A DNA stretch of 64,000 nucleotides from CAVQCT01 sp964371785 (lineage in GTDB: Bacteria; Zixibacteria; MSB-5A5; GN15; FEB-12): contig CAYJOL010000006.1 of assembly GCA_964371785.1 (NCBI GenBank), forward strand, positions 190,248 to 254,247. Reading direction: 5' to 3'. Positions 16,506 to 26,190 of this stretch are shown one piece after another (the first letter of the stretch is position 1; the number at the start of each line of letters is the position of its first letter). The position numbers were made by a program, and so were the translations under genes. The notes under the pieces are model-generated. The model searched no databases, was not told the origin of the DNA, and was given only the letters and a program-made list of their open reading frames with translations.

Positions 16506-18020
16506 TTGAAACCAGGCATTTTCTCCCCTGCGAACCCGAAATCCAGGGGGCGTCAGGTTTTTTTGCTTATATCGACCGCGGTCGCTTTTTTATTGGCCGG
16601 AATTATGATCGCGGCGAATTTCGACCTCACCCGTGAGACTACCGCTGAGCCTGCCACCAATATAGCCCAGACCGGGGCCTACCCCGTGGTCGAGCGAAAC
16701 GGGGAGCAGGAGTCGCCCTTTGTCGGCGTAGTCGAGCGCGTTGAAAAAGCGGTCGTAAATATCTCCGCCCGGGCAAAAGACGCCAATGTCCCGTGGTGGC
16801 ATCAGGGAACTACATTCGCCACGGCCAGCGGCTCGGGATTCTTTTTTCGTCCCGATGGCTATATTCTGACGAACAATCACGTTGTTGAAGATGCTGAAGA
16901 ACTTACGGTAACCACGGCTTCGGGTTACCACTATTCGGCCAAGCTGGTCGGCGCCGATCCCCAAACTGACCTTGCCGTGCTCAAAATTGAGACCAAGGAT
17001 GAAGAGATTACCACAATTCCGTTCGGCAATTCGGACGAACTCAAGGTGGGCGACTGGGCGATCGCAATCGGCAATCCGTTCCCCCAGCAGGGGCTGGACC
17101 GTACCGTCACCGTTGGGGTGATTTCCGCGAAAGGACGAACGAATTTGAATTTCGGCCGGGAGACTCCGGCCTATCAGAATTATATCCAGACCGATGCCTC
17201 GATTAATCCCGGCAATTCGGGCGGACCACTTCTGAATCTTCGTGGCGAATGCATAGGGGTAAACGCGGCAATCTCCAGCCCGACCGGTGCATCGGTGGGA
17301 ATCGGCTTTGCGATTCCAATAAATCTGGCCCGTTCGGTCGTTCCTGATTTGATCGCGACCGGCAAGGTGAGCCGCGGCTGGCTCGGTGTCTGGCTGGGTA
17401 CACTTACTGAACAGGAGGCGAGACGTCAGGGACTCGACGGTGTCCGGGGTGTAAAGATCGACTCGGTCTTCAGTGAATCACCGGCCGACCGGGCAGGTAT
17501 AAAGAGTGGTGACATTATTCTGTCAATCAACAACCAGCCGGTCGATAACAACAGCCAGCTTTCAGTTTTGGTTTCCCAGGTAAAAGGCGGGGAACCGATA
17601 CCGATAGAAGTTGTTCGAAATGGTTCGAAGATCAGGTTGACCACCGTGGTAGGCGACCGAGAACATTTCCTGACCTCGTTGGATGACAGCACTGTGCAGA
17701 CCCAGCCCGGAAGAGGCGATGATTTCCAGGTTAATAGCTGGCTCGGGATGGAACTCATGGCCTTTACTCCCGATGTTGCCAGGGCGCTGGGCACAAAACA
17801 AGTCGACGGTGTGTATGTCCGTCGTGTCGTGCCGGGAAGTCCGGCCGACAACGCCTCGATTGCGCGTGGGACAGTTATTCTTCAGGTCGGCAGTCGGACT
17901 GTGAAAGACCTGAGTGATATCGACTCGGTGAGGCAGACTTCGCCGAAAGCAACCGATCGGATTCCCCTGATAGTTGTGGAGCCCGACGGGACAATTGCGC
18001 GAAAAGTAATACGACCATAA
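16506..18020 (+). CDS. Do-family serine endopeptidase (DegP/HtrA)
   Basis: 504 residues. The start is TTG 16506 with GGAGG at 16491-16495 (10-nt spacing); no ATG fits. A signal anchor lies at about 15-38. The triad is His125 (ILTNNHVVED), Asp155 (DPQTDLAVLK) and Ser238 (INPGNSGGPLL). PDZ 1 lies at about 285-375 (GWLGVWLGTL, AGIKSGDIILSINNQPV) and PDZ 2 at about 405-500 (SWLGMELMAF, VLPGSPADNASIARG-like). This is the canonical periplasmic quality-control protease. It is followed 87 nt later by a sigma factor gene in the same direction. Confidence 0.95.
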   Translation: MKPGIFSPANPKSRGRQVFLLISTAVAFLLAGIMIAANFDLTRETTAEPATNIAQTGAYPVVERNGEQESPFVGVVERVEKAVVNISARAKDANVPWWHQGTTFATASGSGFFFRPDGYILTNNHVVEDAEELTVTTASGYHYSAKLVGADPQTDLAVLKIETKDEEITTIPFGNSDELKVGDWAIAIGNPFPQQGLDRTVTVGVISAKGRTNLNFGRETPAYQNYIQTDASINPGNSGGPLLNLRGECIGVNAAISSPTGASVGIGFAIPINLARSVVPDLIATGKVSRGWLGVWLGTLTEQEARRQGLDGVRGVKIDSVFSESPADRAGIKSGDIILSINNQPVDNNSQLSVLVSQVKGGEPIPIEVVRNGSKIRLTTVVGDREHFLTSLDDSTVQTQPGRGDDFQVNSWLGMELMAFTPDVARALGTKQVDGVYVRRVVPGSPADNASIARGTVILQVGSRTVKDLSDIDSVRQTSPKATDRIPLIVVEPDGTIARKVIRP

Positions 18021-18107
18021 TACGTGGACATAGGATTGTAATTATGGGTGATCCCGCTCGGACGGGCTCACAAACAATCTGACAATGGAAGGAGAACATC
18101 AGAGACT

Positions 18108-18962
18108 GTGGCAAAACAATCCCTAAAATATCGCGATGAGGACCGGTCGCTCGATCTGTATCTTCGCGAAATCGGGGAAACACCTCTGATTAGCGCCGAC
18201 GAGGAAGTACGCCTGGCTCGGAAGATCAAGCAGGGCGATAAGAAGGCCCTGGAAAAACTGACAAAGGCCAATTTGCGTTTCGTCGTTTCGGTCGCCAAGC
18301 AATATCAGAATCAGGGTCTCTCCCTGGCTGATTTGATAAACGAAGGCAACATCGGGTTGATCAAAGCCGCCAAGCGGTTTGATGAGACCCGGGGATTCAA
18401 GTTCATCAGCTATGCCGTGTGGTGGATCCGTCAGGCTATCCTCCAGGCGCTGGCCGAACAGAGCCGAATTGTCCGTCTGCCCTTAAACCGGGTCGGGACA
18501 CTTCATAAGATCGGCAAAGTATCCAGCCAGCTCGAACAGGGGTTGGGCCGACTTCCGTCTCCGGAGGAAATAGCCAATGAACTGGAATTGTCCGAAGGTG
18601 AAGTTTCGGACACGCTGAAGATCTCGAATTCGCATCTGTCGCTCGACGCTCCGTTTTCCGCATCGGAAGACAATTCGCTTATCGATGTTCTCGAGGACGA
18701 ATATCAACCTTCACCGGACGAATCGTTACTGAGGAGTTCGTTGAAAGTGGAAATTGAAAAGGCGCTAGATTCGTTGACGCCGCGTGAGGCTGAAGTCATT
18801 AACCTGTATTTCGGCTTGAACCACGAGAAGGCGTTGACGCTGGAAGAAATTGGAGCTCGTTTTTCGCTGACCCGCGAACGGGTGCGTCAGATCAAGGAAA
18901 AGGCGATTCGTCGCCTTCGTCATGCCTCCCGGAGTCGGTCGCTTCGGGCTTATCTGAATTGA
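18108..18962 (+). CDS. RNA polymerase sigma factor, RpoD/SigA-like group 1 or 2
   Basis: 284 residues from GTG 18108 (AAGGAG at 18089-18094; the longer GTG 18048 start adds an atypical leader). Region 1.2 is DRSLDLYLREIGETPLIS. Region 2 has NLRFVVSVAKQYQNQGLSLADLINEGNIGLI and FKFISYAVWWIRQAI. Region 3 is VRLPLNRVG, and region 4 is EKALTLEEIGARFSLTRERVRQIKEKAIRRLRH. There is no long acidic region 1.1. It could be the primary sigma factor of this lineage or a group 2 paralogue; one window cannot decide. Confidence 0.93.
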   Translation: MAKQSLKYRDEDRSLDLYLREIGETPLISADEEVRLARKIKQGDKKALEKLTKANLRFVVSVAKQYQNQGLSLADLINEGNIGLIKAAKRFDETRGFKFISYAVWWIRQAILQALAEQSRIVRLPLNRVGTLHKIGKVSSQLEQGLGRLPSPEEIANELELSEGEVSDTLKISNSHLSLDAPFSASEDNSLIDVLEDEYQPSPDESLLRSSLKVEIEKALDSLTPREAEVINLYFGLNHEKALTLEEIGARFSLTRERVRQIKEKAIRRLRHASRSRSLRAYLN

Positions 18963-18994
18963 GCCGGATTTAAATTCCGCTATATTATGTCTTG

Positions 18995-19024
18995 ACCGCC
19001 CCTGGTTTCAGGGGCGGTTTTGTT
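18995..19024 (+). terminator. rho-independent terminator after the sigma gene
   Basis: ACCGCCCCTG-GTTT-CAGGGGCGGT, a perfect 10-bp stem followed by TTTGTTTT, 32 nt after the sigma stop. This is a textbook terminator; the convergent gene ends at 19031. Confidence 0.9.
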
Positions 19025-19030
19025 TTGGGC

Positions 19031-20956
19031 TTATTCGTCGATAAAACGCAGATGCCCGATGCTATAAGTCTCATCGCCTCCCTTAGGCACGATCAAGACG
19101 GCATCGAATCCTGACTCAACCGCTTCTTCTGGTATAGTCAGCGTCTCTACTCTCAGGCCGCCCTGAGGGATTCGGCGGGGCTTTATCCATACTGACCCTT
19201 GGTCAACGCTACCAATCAGGAAATGAAGCACGTACTCATCATTGCTGTCAGCGCTGATTTCTACATGTTTGGCGTGTGACACTCTTTCTATTTCAACGCG
19301 GAGACCGGGTTTCAGCAAAAGGAAGCACCCTCCGGCATTGTAAGCTGTTCCTTCCGGTCTTGGAGTATTGAAATTCCGCAAGGCAACTCGCTGTGGTCGG
19401 CTGTTGTATTCACGGAGCAGGTGGGAATATTGCCCGGCATTAAACTTCCAAATCTCCTTGCATCGATTCCAGTTGAACAGGGGATCGCGAATAACCGTGG
19501 TCAGCCTGTCATAAAATTCCGCAAGTGAACTGTCGGCAATTTGGTTTGTGCCAGACTCGAGTGTCTCCGTGTAGCCCGGGGGCTCGCCTCGCGTGAAGTG
19601 GCCGATTCGCCATTTCTTCGGGGTGTAGATGGGAAGGCGTGACAGCAGGGGATCTGTCAGGGCGTGCTTATCCACTATATACACATGCGGTCCGGCGAAA
19701 TAGCCGACAAAACCGACCCCGCCGCGCCAGAGCAGCGTAGTCGAATCTTTACGCGCATTCAAACCATCGACCACCCATGGGTGGTTTGGGACCGGGTGGG
19801 TTCGGTCCTGAAGTAGCGGGCTTGTGTACTGGTAATATCCGGCACGTTCATCGGCGATACCGTTGAGGTCATAATACAGCTCTGGTCCGTTGCCATAGTC
19901 TGTGTTCGTACGGAGTGGCGAATTGGGCCAGAGTAGTCCGAGTGCGAGCGCTGTTAGGGCGATCATGCTGCTCTCGCTGTAAGTAACAGAAAATCGGTGG
20001 CGGGCAAAGATGATTACGCCCACAAGAAACGGGACCGCCAGAAATCTCCCTTCCATGAAGTCCCCACCGATACGCACGACATATACAACATAAAGCAACA
20101 TTCCGATAGCAGGGGCGATAAGTCGCAGGGACTTTTGAGACAAGGCGTACAGAATGGAGGCTCCAATCACAAATATCGTAAACGGTGAACGATCGACGCC
20201 GTTCTGCAAGTAATGGAACCCCTGAGATATGAGATCATCCCGTGCGATGCCGGTGTTCAGTTTGGCATACGCAGTATTCGGAAAGGGGAAACCGTAGTAA
20301 AAGATTGAGAAGATCTCCCATAGAACAAAGGGAATAGCTCCTGCGGCAACAGCTATGATTGACCGTACCGAGCGGTCAGTCCAAAGAGTGTACAGTACGA
20401 CCGGCGCAATTAGAAGCGCGTTGTCCATTCGGTTCAATACCACGAGAGCCCCACACAAGGACAACAAGAAGACCGGTCGGCTCCCCTCCTTGCGCCGGAA
20501 ATACACGATGAAGAACACCGTCAAAAGTAAGTAGGTCAGCGGATTTTCGAGTCCGGAGGTTGTGTAATCGACGAACGGTTTCGATGCTACAAGCGCCAAA
20601 ATGGCGAAAGCAGCACTGACCATGCCATCAGCGAGATATGCACAGAGGAAGTAGGCCGCCGCGACTGTGAGTAGAAGAGAGACTACAATAGTCGTGTAGA
20701 AAATCTCATGGGTAAACAGGTAGATCAGCGATAGCAGCAGCATCCACAACGGATGAGTGTACGCCTGCACCCGCTCACCTACATTCCATGTAAGTCCGTG
20801 GCCATGTGTGAAATTATCGACCGTGCGGAAGGTTATATAGGCATCGTCGCCCACCCAGGCACTTCTCAGAACCAATAACGCGAGGACAATCAGTAGCATG
20901 GCCTTAATCAAAGACCGCCAAGTCACGCGAAAGCTGGTGGCAGCGTTAATTGGCAT
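19031..20956 (-). CDS. polytopic membrane protein, glycosyltransferase-like
   Basis: 641 residues. About ten or more hydrophobic segments fill residues 15-335, with short loops, followed by a soluble C-terminal domain of about 290 residues. The first loop (RSAWVGDDAYITFRTVDNFTHGHGLTWN, residues about 26-53) has the acidic pair and layout of PMT/GT-C family sugar or arabinofuranosyl transferases that use lipid-linked donors. The stop of the upstream gene and this ATG share one base (TAATG), so both are co-translated. Donor and acceptor are unknown. Confidence 0.7.
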   Translation of the reverse strand: MPINAATSFRVTWRSLIKAMLLIVLALLVLRSAWVGDDAYITFRTVDNFTHGHGLTWNVGERVQAYTHPLWMLLLSLIYLFTHEIFYTTIVVSLLLTVAAAYFLCAYLADGMVSAAFAILALVASKPFVDYTTSGLENPLTYLLLTVFFIVYFRRKEGSRPVFLLSLCGALVVLNRMDNALLIAPVVLYTLWTDRSVRSIIAVAAGAIPFVLWEIFSIFYYGFPFPNTAYAKLNTGIARDDLISQGFHYLQNGVDRSPFTIFVIGASILYALSQKSLRLIAPAIGMLLYVVYVVRIGGDFMEGRFLAVPFLVGVIIFARHRFSVTYSESSMIALTALALGLLWPNSPLRTNTDYGNGPELYYDLNGIADERAGYYQYTSPLLQDRTHPVPNHPWVVDGLNARKDSTTLLWRGGVGFVGYFAGPHVYIVDKHALTDPLLSRLPIYTPKKWRIGHFTRGEPPGYTETLESGTNQIADSSLAEFYDRLTTVIRDPLFNWNRCKEIWKFNAGQYSHLLREYNSRPQRVALRNFNTPRPEGTAYNAGGCFLLLKPGLRVEIERVSHAKHVEISADSNDEYVLHFLIGSVDQGSVWIKPRRIPQGGLRVETLTIPEEAVESGFDAVLIVPKGGDETYSIGHLRFIDE

Positions 20957-22506
20957 TATTTCCCCCGAATCTCATTGCCATCAGTGAGGATGTTCGCGGA
21001 ATCAGCCGGCGATTTTGGGATAAAGATAGAAGTGGGGCGAATTCGCCAGCCGGTCACCGGCCAGAAGACGGACGTATCCGTGAAAACGACCCCGACCGAG
21101 TCGTAATTAGCGCGCAACTCTTCATCAAACCAACGGTGATCAACAATTATCGCGCTGAATCTTCTCTCGTCGAGGCTCCGACGGATGCTGTCGAGCAATT
21201 TCTGTCTTGCCTGACCCTTCGTCCTTTGGATCAAATCCTGCATCGCCATGCGGTGTGCATGGGCAGGCTTACCGGCTAAAGAGGGAATGTATCCGTGGAA
21301 TGGAACCAGTATATCACCCTCGTAGGAGCGCATGAGGTTTACGAATCGGTCTCCCGCCCGCCTGTCTTCTGGGCTCGGAATCAGTTTCTGTGGACTGTAC
21401 TTCATGCTGAAAAGCTGAATCGCTCCCATGAAAATTAGAGCGATACTCAAAATGAGGGATGTAATCGGCCGTCGAGGGCTGGCTTTGCCGAGGAAAACAC
21501 CAATCCCGCATCCGAATAACAGTGCAAGAAGCACATGCTGCGGAATCAAGTTGTTGTAGTACGAACCCGCGTTTATCCACAAAAGAAACGCGGCCGTTGT
21601 CATTGCGAAGGATGCAAACCAGTAGAATAATCGTCTCTGTGAGTCGCCCCTGACGAATGTCAGAAAGACTAGTAATATCAGGCCCAGAATGCTTGCGATC
21701 GGGAACGGCTTGAATACCAGCACGTAGAGGAAGGAACGAAGGCGTCCCATCAGTGTGCCGTTGTACACAATATGACTGCCAAGCTCAAAGGTGTAGAAAG
21801 AATACCAGCCGTTGTACACTTTTTCCAGCGCCAGTGAGGTGGCAACTATTGCCAAAACTGTACCGCAAACAAATAGTACTCCCCGACGCCGATCGTATGC
21901 GAGCAGATAGACTGCCATGGTAACGATGACGATCGCCGCGACCTGCTTCGTGAGATACGAAAGCGAGAAGAGAAGTGCGGCCCCGAGCAGTCCGCGCTCG
22001 GACTTATAAAATCGCAGCAGGTAGAGCCCCCATAGAAGGAGCGCGATAAAGAGCATATCGCATCTGCCTACATCGAACCAGTCACCGCTGACAGGGTAGG
22101 TTGCCGCTAAGAAGCCGACGCCGGCTGAAGCAGCGGTTAACGAATTTGTTTCCCGACGGATGAATTGAAACAAGACAGCAAAACAGAGAATGGCGGAGGC
22201 GATCGAAACAAGGCGCAACGGCACAAATCCGGCGCCCGTCAGTAAGCTCACAAACCACGTGACATAGTAGTAGAAGGGTGTATAGCGTAAAGGGACGAAG
22301 TCAATTGATGGTTCAGTGTACAGCGGCTGACCGGACAGGAGCCTCATAACGTGGTCGACCGATGCGCCCTCCATCCACTCCAGTTCATACGGGTATGCGA
22401 GGCGGTAAATGGCCACGACGATAAACGTCAACACAAATACGGAGGATATCAGAATCAGCAGGAGTCGGGCCGCGTTACCCAGGGTCCGCGGTGAGAGCAT
22501 GTTCAT
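20956..22506 (-). CDS. GT-C/PMT-like membrane glycosyltransferase
   Basis: 516 residues with about eleven hydrophobic segments. YPYELEWMEGASVDHVMRLL early in the chain (after helix 1) carries the acidic loop typical of GT-C fold mannosyl/glucosyl transferases, and RYTPFYYYVTW follows. A C-terminal soluble part (about 390-516) reads ERRFSAIIVDHRWFDEEL. It is paired with the following gene by a one-base overlap. It likely moves a sugar from a polyprenyl phosphate donor on the outer face of the inner membrane; the target is unknown. Confidence 0.72.
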   Translation of the reverse strand: MNMLSPRTLGNAARLLLILISSVFVLTFIVVAIYRLAYPYELEWMEGASVDHVMRLLSGQPLYTEPSIDFVPLRYTPFYYYVTWFVSLLTGAGFVPLRLVSIASAILCFAVLFQFIRRETNSLTAASAGVGFLAATYPVSGDWFDVGRCDMLFIALLLWGLYLLRFYKSERGLLGAALLFSLSYLTKQVAAIVIVTMAVYLLAYDRRRGVLFVCGTVLAIVATSLALEKVYNGWYSFYTFELGSHIVYNGTLMGRLRSFLYVLVFKPFPIASILGLILLVFLTFVRGDSQRRLFYWFASFAMTTAAFLLWINAGSYYNNLIPQHVLLALLFGCGIGVFLGKASPRRPITSLILSIALIFMGAIQLFSMKYSPQKLIPSPEDRRAGDRFVNLMRSYEGDILVPFHGYIPSLAGKPAHAHRMAMQDLIQRTKGQARQKLLDSIRRSLDERRFSAIIVDHRWFDEELRANYDSVGVVFTDTSVFWPVTGWRIRPTSIFIPKSPADSANILTDGNEIRGK

Positions 22507-22657
22507 TGGCCTTCCTCAATCGCCGAGCTAACCTGATTCGGTCAAGTAACTTGTCGACAGCTCTCGGCATCTGCCTTAAGCTGCGAACCGGTTCACCCAG
22601 TATTAGATCGGACGCTCAAAAAAGCAAGTGGCAAATTGGATGACCATAGAAAACCTG

Positions 22658-22685
22658 TTGATTTTCGTAGACAGGCGTATATATT
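22658..22685 (+). promoter_or_regulatory. probable promoter of tRNA-Leu
   Basis: TTGATT (22658-22663), 16 nt, then TATATT (22680-22685), about 48 nt before the tRNA 5' end. Confidence 0.45.
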
Positions 22686-22732
22686 GGGAATCTGTCAGAA
22701 CAGGCCGGCTGTCGAGCCGGGCATAAAATGAT

Positions 22733-22819
22733 GCCGAAGTGGTGAAACTGGTAGACGCGCTGCGTTCAGGGCGCAGTTCACGCAAGTGAGTGGGGGTTCA
22801 AATCCCCCCTTCGGCACCA
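22733..22819 (+). tRNA. tRNA-Leu (anticodon CAG)
   Basis: An 87-nt gene with the CCA end encoded. The acceptor GCCGAAG pairs with CTTCGGC. The anticodon stem CTGCG/CGCAG holds loop TTCAGGG, giving anticodon CAG. A long variable arm (TTCACGCAAGTGAGT) is typical of leucine tRNAs. The T arm is GGGGGTTCAAATCCCCC. Confidence 0.97.
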
Positions 22820-22903
22820 TAATCAAGAGTTGAATTCCACGATTCAGGCAAGATCAGACGAAGGCTATACGACCGGCCCATTTCCATCTATGAGGATCTC
22901 GAA

Positions 22904-25543
22904 TTATTGGGGGCACGCGACGGGCGATGGCCCGGGGGGGGATTCAAAGGAATATTCGACAAGGTAGATGATATCGGCGATATCCACCGAACCGGAACCA
23001 TCGACATCGGCCTCAGCCAGACAACCGGGAGCCGGGCCGCCTTCGTCGAACGAATACTCGACCAGACTGATGATATCGGCGATATCTACGGCGTCGGATA
23101 AATCGCCATCAACATTCCCCCGCATCGCCAGACAACAACAGGCGTCACCGATGCCGTCCCCATTTGCATCGACTTGCTCCGGATTGTAAACCTCCGGGCA
23201 ATTGTCGGCGCTGTTTCTAACTCCATCGAAGTCATTGTCGGTCAGAATCACAGTCACCTGAAAATTCCCGTGATGAGTATTCCCGGAATGGTCAACCGCG
23301 GTGACTTCAACCTGAGTAACACCTACCGGGAAGAACGTGCCGCTGGGCGGATACGACAATACCGTGGCACCGGGGCAGTTGTCTTCTACGCCGAGGTCAA
23401 AGGACACCACGGCGCCATTCTGCAGTGAATCGTTCGGAACAGAAATATCGAAAGGAATATCTGCAACGGGCGGTTGATTATCGGTGACTATGACATCGAA
23501 GAAACAGGTGTCGGCGTTACCTGACAGATCACTGGCAATACTGGTTACGGTGGTGGAACCGACAACGAAAAACGAGCCGGACGGGGGAGATACTTGTAGG
23601 GATGCCAACTGGCAGTTGTCGTTTGCCTCGACGTCATAAGCCACCGTGGCGCCGCATTGATCCGGCTCACTGGGCATCTCTACCGACACCGGGCAGGTGA
23701 TGGAGGGCGATTGAGTATCTTGGACCTGAACTGTAAACGAGCAGGTGTCCGCATTGCCGGAGGCGTCCACAGCTATTGCCGTGACCGTTGTCATGCCGAT
23801 CGGAACGAACGAACCGGATGGCAGTGAAGTCGAGATAGTAACGCCGGAGCAATTATCGGAGGCATTCAGAGAGTAGCTGGCTGTGGCGCCGCACAGTCCT
23901 GGGTCGGCCGTCAGAAGAATGTTCGAGGGACAAGCGAGCACAGGCCGCTCGTTATCCTGCACGGTGACAGAAAACAGACAGGTATCCGCGTTGCCGGATG
24001 AGTCGGTGGCGACTACCGTGACCGGTGTGGTACCGATGGGGAAGAAAGAGCCGGAGGAATCGGTCAGCGTCACGACAACTCCCGAGCAATTATCGGCGGC
24101 CGTGAGATCAAATGAAACGATCGCACCGCATTCACCCGGGTTATTCGATACCGTGAGGCCCGTAGGACAACTGATTACAGGAGGCTGCGTATCCTGGACG
24201 GTGATCGTAAATTGGCAGGTATCCTTGTTGCCGGACAGGTCCGCTGCAATCGCAGTGGCGGTCGTAGTGCCCACCGGGAAGAAACTCCCCGACGGCGGCG
24301 ACACGGTCGTTCGCACACCCGGAAGGTTGTCTGTCGCAGTCACGGAATATGAAACCGTTGAGCCGCACGTATTCGTGGAGGCTGGAATCGTCATATCGGT
24401 CGGACAGGTTACCCGGGGCGGCTCACTGTCTTGAACCGTCACGGTGAAAATGCATGTGTCAACGTTTCCGGAAGCATCGATTGCGATACACGTGACCGGT
24501 GTGATGTCAATCGGGAAAAACGATCCAGATGGCGGATCACAGACGACCGAAGCTCCGGGGCAGTTGTCGCTCACCGAGGCGGCATAATAGACAATCGCGC
24601 CCCATTGCCCCGCGTCGTTACCGACCACCATGTCGGCGGGGCAGAGTGGCATCGGCGGCTCATCGTCGACCACCGTTACCGTGAAGGAACAGTGACTCGT
24701 ATCGCCGGCAGGAGTTACGGCGGTTGCGACCACGGTTGTCGTACCCTTGGCGAAAAATGATCCTGAAGCCGGTTGGGAACTGACAGTCGCCCCGACACAT
24801 CCGGCGCTCGTCGATAACGTAAAGTCAACATTTGCGCCGCACTCGCCGAGGTTGGCTGGAACGGTTGTGTCTCCCGGACATTCTATTACCGGAGCACCCA
24901 CAGTCAGGAGCAATCCGCCGTTGTGAAAGTCGATATAACGTAAAGCGGACCCGACCGTATCGGCCACGCATGAATTTGGAGCGCCGAAGATAGTCGGCAG
25001 AGTGGTGTCGTCCGTGATGTCCATCTCGGTTGATCCATTGAAATCGTAAATATTCTGGGATACATAGAGCGTATTGCCAAGCCGCGATGAGAAGGAGTTG
25101 TCGGTACAGGAGTACCAGACCCATTTGATCGGGAGGAAATTGTCCTGAATCGAAGAGTCCGATGAAACCAGAAAATTAAGCCTGGCTAACTCGCCGGACC
25201 TGTCTCCAAAGCAGAGTGGGTGGGACGCGCCGTTATTCATGTCGGCGATCGCGATGAGCCGCACACGGCCTGTGGTGGGGCGCTGATATGAGAAATACTC
25301 CCAGCCGCAGTCGATCAACACTTGTCCAACCTGAGCCGAGGAAAGAGCTATCGATGAACTGTAGATTAGCTGGAGGTCAAATCCGCCGAATTGAGTAGTC
25401 GGAATTGGGTTGTCAAGCACTATTGGCACTGTGACGACATCGCCGGGGCTGACGCAAGTGAGACGGTCGATCGATAGATTTACTTGCGAAAAGACAGTAG
25501 CTGCACATAACATGCAGGCAATCAGAAGAATCAGCTTCTTCAT
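22904..25543 (-). CDS. secreted HYR-repeat protein with cohesin-like and dockerin-like ends
   Basis: 879 residues. A signal peptide covers 1-20 (TVFSQVN). Residues about 22-180 look like a cohesin-type domain (CVSPGDVVTVPIVLDNP, GFDLQLIYSSSIALSSAQV). Seven HYR modules of about 80 residues follow, each with a CP start, a SGSFFPIGTT-like centre and a SGNADTC-FTVTVQD end. A thrombospondin-3-like calcium segment (DNDFDGVRNSADNCPEVYNP) leads into a C-terminal dockerin-like pair (VDIADIISLVEYSF, VDIADIIYLVEYSF). This is a surface or extracellular adhesion-type protein. The modules are strikingly alike in DNA, suggesting recent duplication. The gene is monocistronic. Confidence 0.85.
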   Translation of the reverse strand: MKKLILLIACMLCAATVFSQVNLSIDRLTCVSPGDVVTVPIVLDNPIPTTQFGGFDLQLIYSSSIALSSAQVGQVLIDCGWEYFSYQRPTTGRVRLIAIADMNNGASHPLCFGDRSGELARLNFLVSSDSSIQDNFLPIKWVWYSCTDNSFSSRLGNTLYVSQNIYDFNGSTEMDITDDTTLPTIFGAPNSCVADTVGSALRYIDFHNGGLLLTVGAPVIECPGDTTVPANLGECGANVDFTLSTSAGCVGATVSSQPASGSFFAKGTTTVVATAVTPAGDTSHCSFTVTVVDDEPPMPLCPADMVVGNDAGQWGAIVYYAASVSDNCPGASVVCDPPSGSFFPIDITPVTCIAIDASGNVDTCIFTVTVQDSEPPRVTCPTDMTIPASTNTCGSTVSYSVTATDNLPGVRTTVSPPSGSFFPVGTTTATAIAADLSGNKDTCQFTITVQDTQPPVISCPTGLTVSNNPGECGAIVSFDLTAADNCSGVVVTLTDSSGSFFPIGTTPVTVVATDSSGNADTCLFSVTVQDNERPVLACPSNILLTADPGLCGATASYSLNASDNCSGVTISTSLPSGSFVPIGMTTVTAIAVDASGNADTCSFTVQVQDTQSPSITCPVSVEMPSEPDQCGATVAYDVEANDNCQLASLQVSPPSGSFFVVGSTTVTSIASDLSGNADTCFFDVIVTDNQPPVADIPFDISVPNDSLQNGAVVSFDLGVEDNCPGATVLSYPPSGTFFPVGVTQVEVTAVDHSGNTHHGNFQVTVILTDNDFDGVRNSADNCPEVYNPEQVDANGDGIGDACCCLAMRGNVDGDLSDAVDIADIISLVEYSFDEGGPAPGCLAEADVDGSGSVDIADIIYLVEYSFESPPGPSPVACPQ

Positions 25544-25803
25544 AGCAGACTACACCTGAGTTGTTTTACTCATCAGAAGAAAGCGGATAGGTGACCCTTT
25601 CCGGCAACCTGAATCGTCGCTTTTACTTATGCCCGGTTCCCGAGTCCGCCGGGCGCTCTCGGATGATTTTCGCGCAAACCCCACAGCAAGTGAGTTTTGT
25701 ACGGTGCTATCAAGTGCAATATATGTGCCGGAGATAATTGATACAAACGGTTTCTGTATATTCGGGAAGGCAAAGTGGAGCAGGCGCTATTTGATATGGA
25801 AGA

Positions 25804-26190
25804 TCAGCCGCCAAAGAAAATGCTGTATATCAGTACCACGAGGACGACTGAAGTCACCAGGATATAAAGTCTGTCTTTTTCCTTAATGAAAATGATTACC
25901 GAGAAAAGTACCCGTAAAACCGGTGTGGCCAGAAGCAGCAAGACCCCCAGCTGCATAATGCCGCGGCTGCTGAGCGACAGTGTCTCACTTACAATGCCGG
26001 TTATAGTTCTGACACCGATCGGCTCGCCCCGGAACAAATGATAATTCGGCCTCGACATCCCATGCTCCACAAGAAACAGGATCCCGCCAAGCAGAACAAT
26101 AGCCGATGAAATCAGGACACCGTACTTGAGCAGTTTTCCGATTATCAGTTCGGTATCGAAGTCATGGTCGTTTCGTATTGATCGAATCAT
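25804..26190 (-). CDS. DUF1634 membrane protein
   Basis: 128 residues with three hydrophobic segments (about 21-42, 72-92, 103-125). The pattern LIIGKLLKYGVLISSAIVLLGG, then GVLLLLATPVLRVLFSVI, fits DUF1634, a small protein nearly always encoded next to a TauE/SafE permease. Its start follows the TauE stop directly (TAG ATG). It probably acts as a partner of that permease. Confidence 0.85.
   Translation of the reverse strand: MIRSIRNDHDFDTELIIGKLLKYGVLISSAIVLLGGILFLVEHGMSRPNYHLFRGEPIGVRTITGIVSETLSLSSRGIMQLGVLLLLATPVLRVLFSVIIFIKEKDRLYILVTSVVLVVLIYSIFFGG

Noticed and set aside
25629..25886. 85-residue plus-strand frame between the HYR and DUF1634 genes
   Set aside because: It overlaps the DUF1634 gene on the other strand and has no ribosome site or protein-like pattern.
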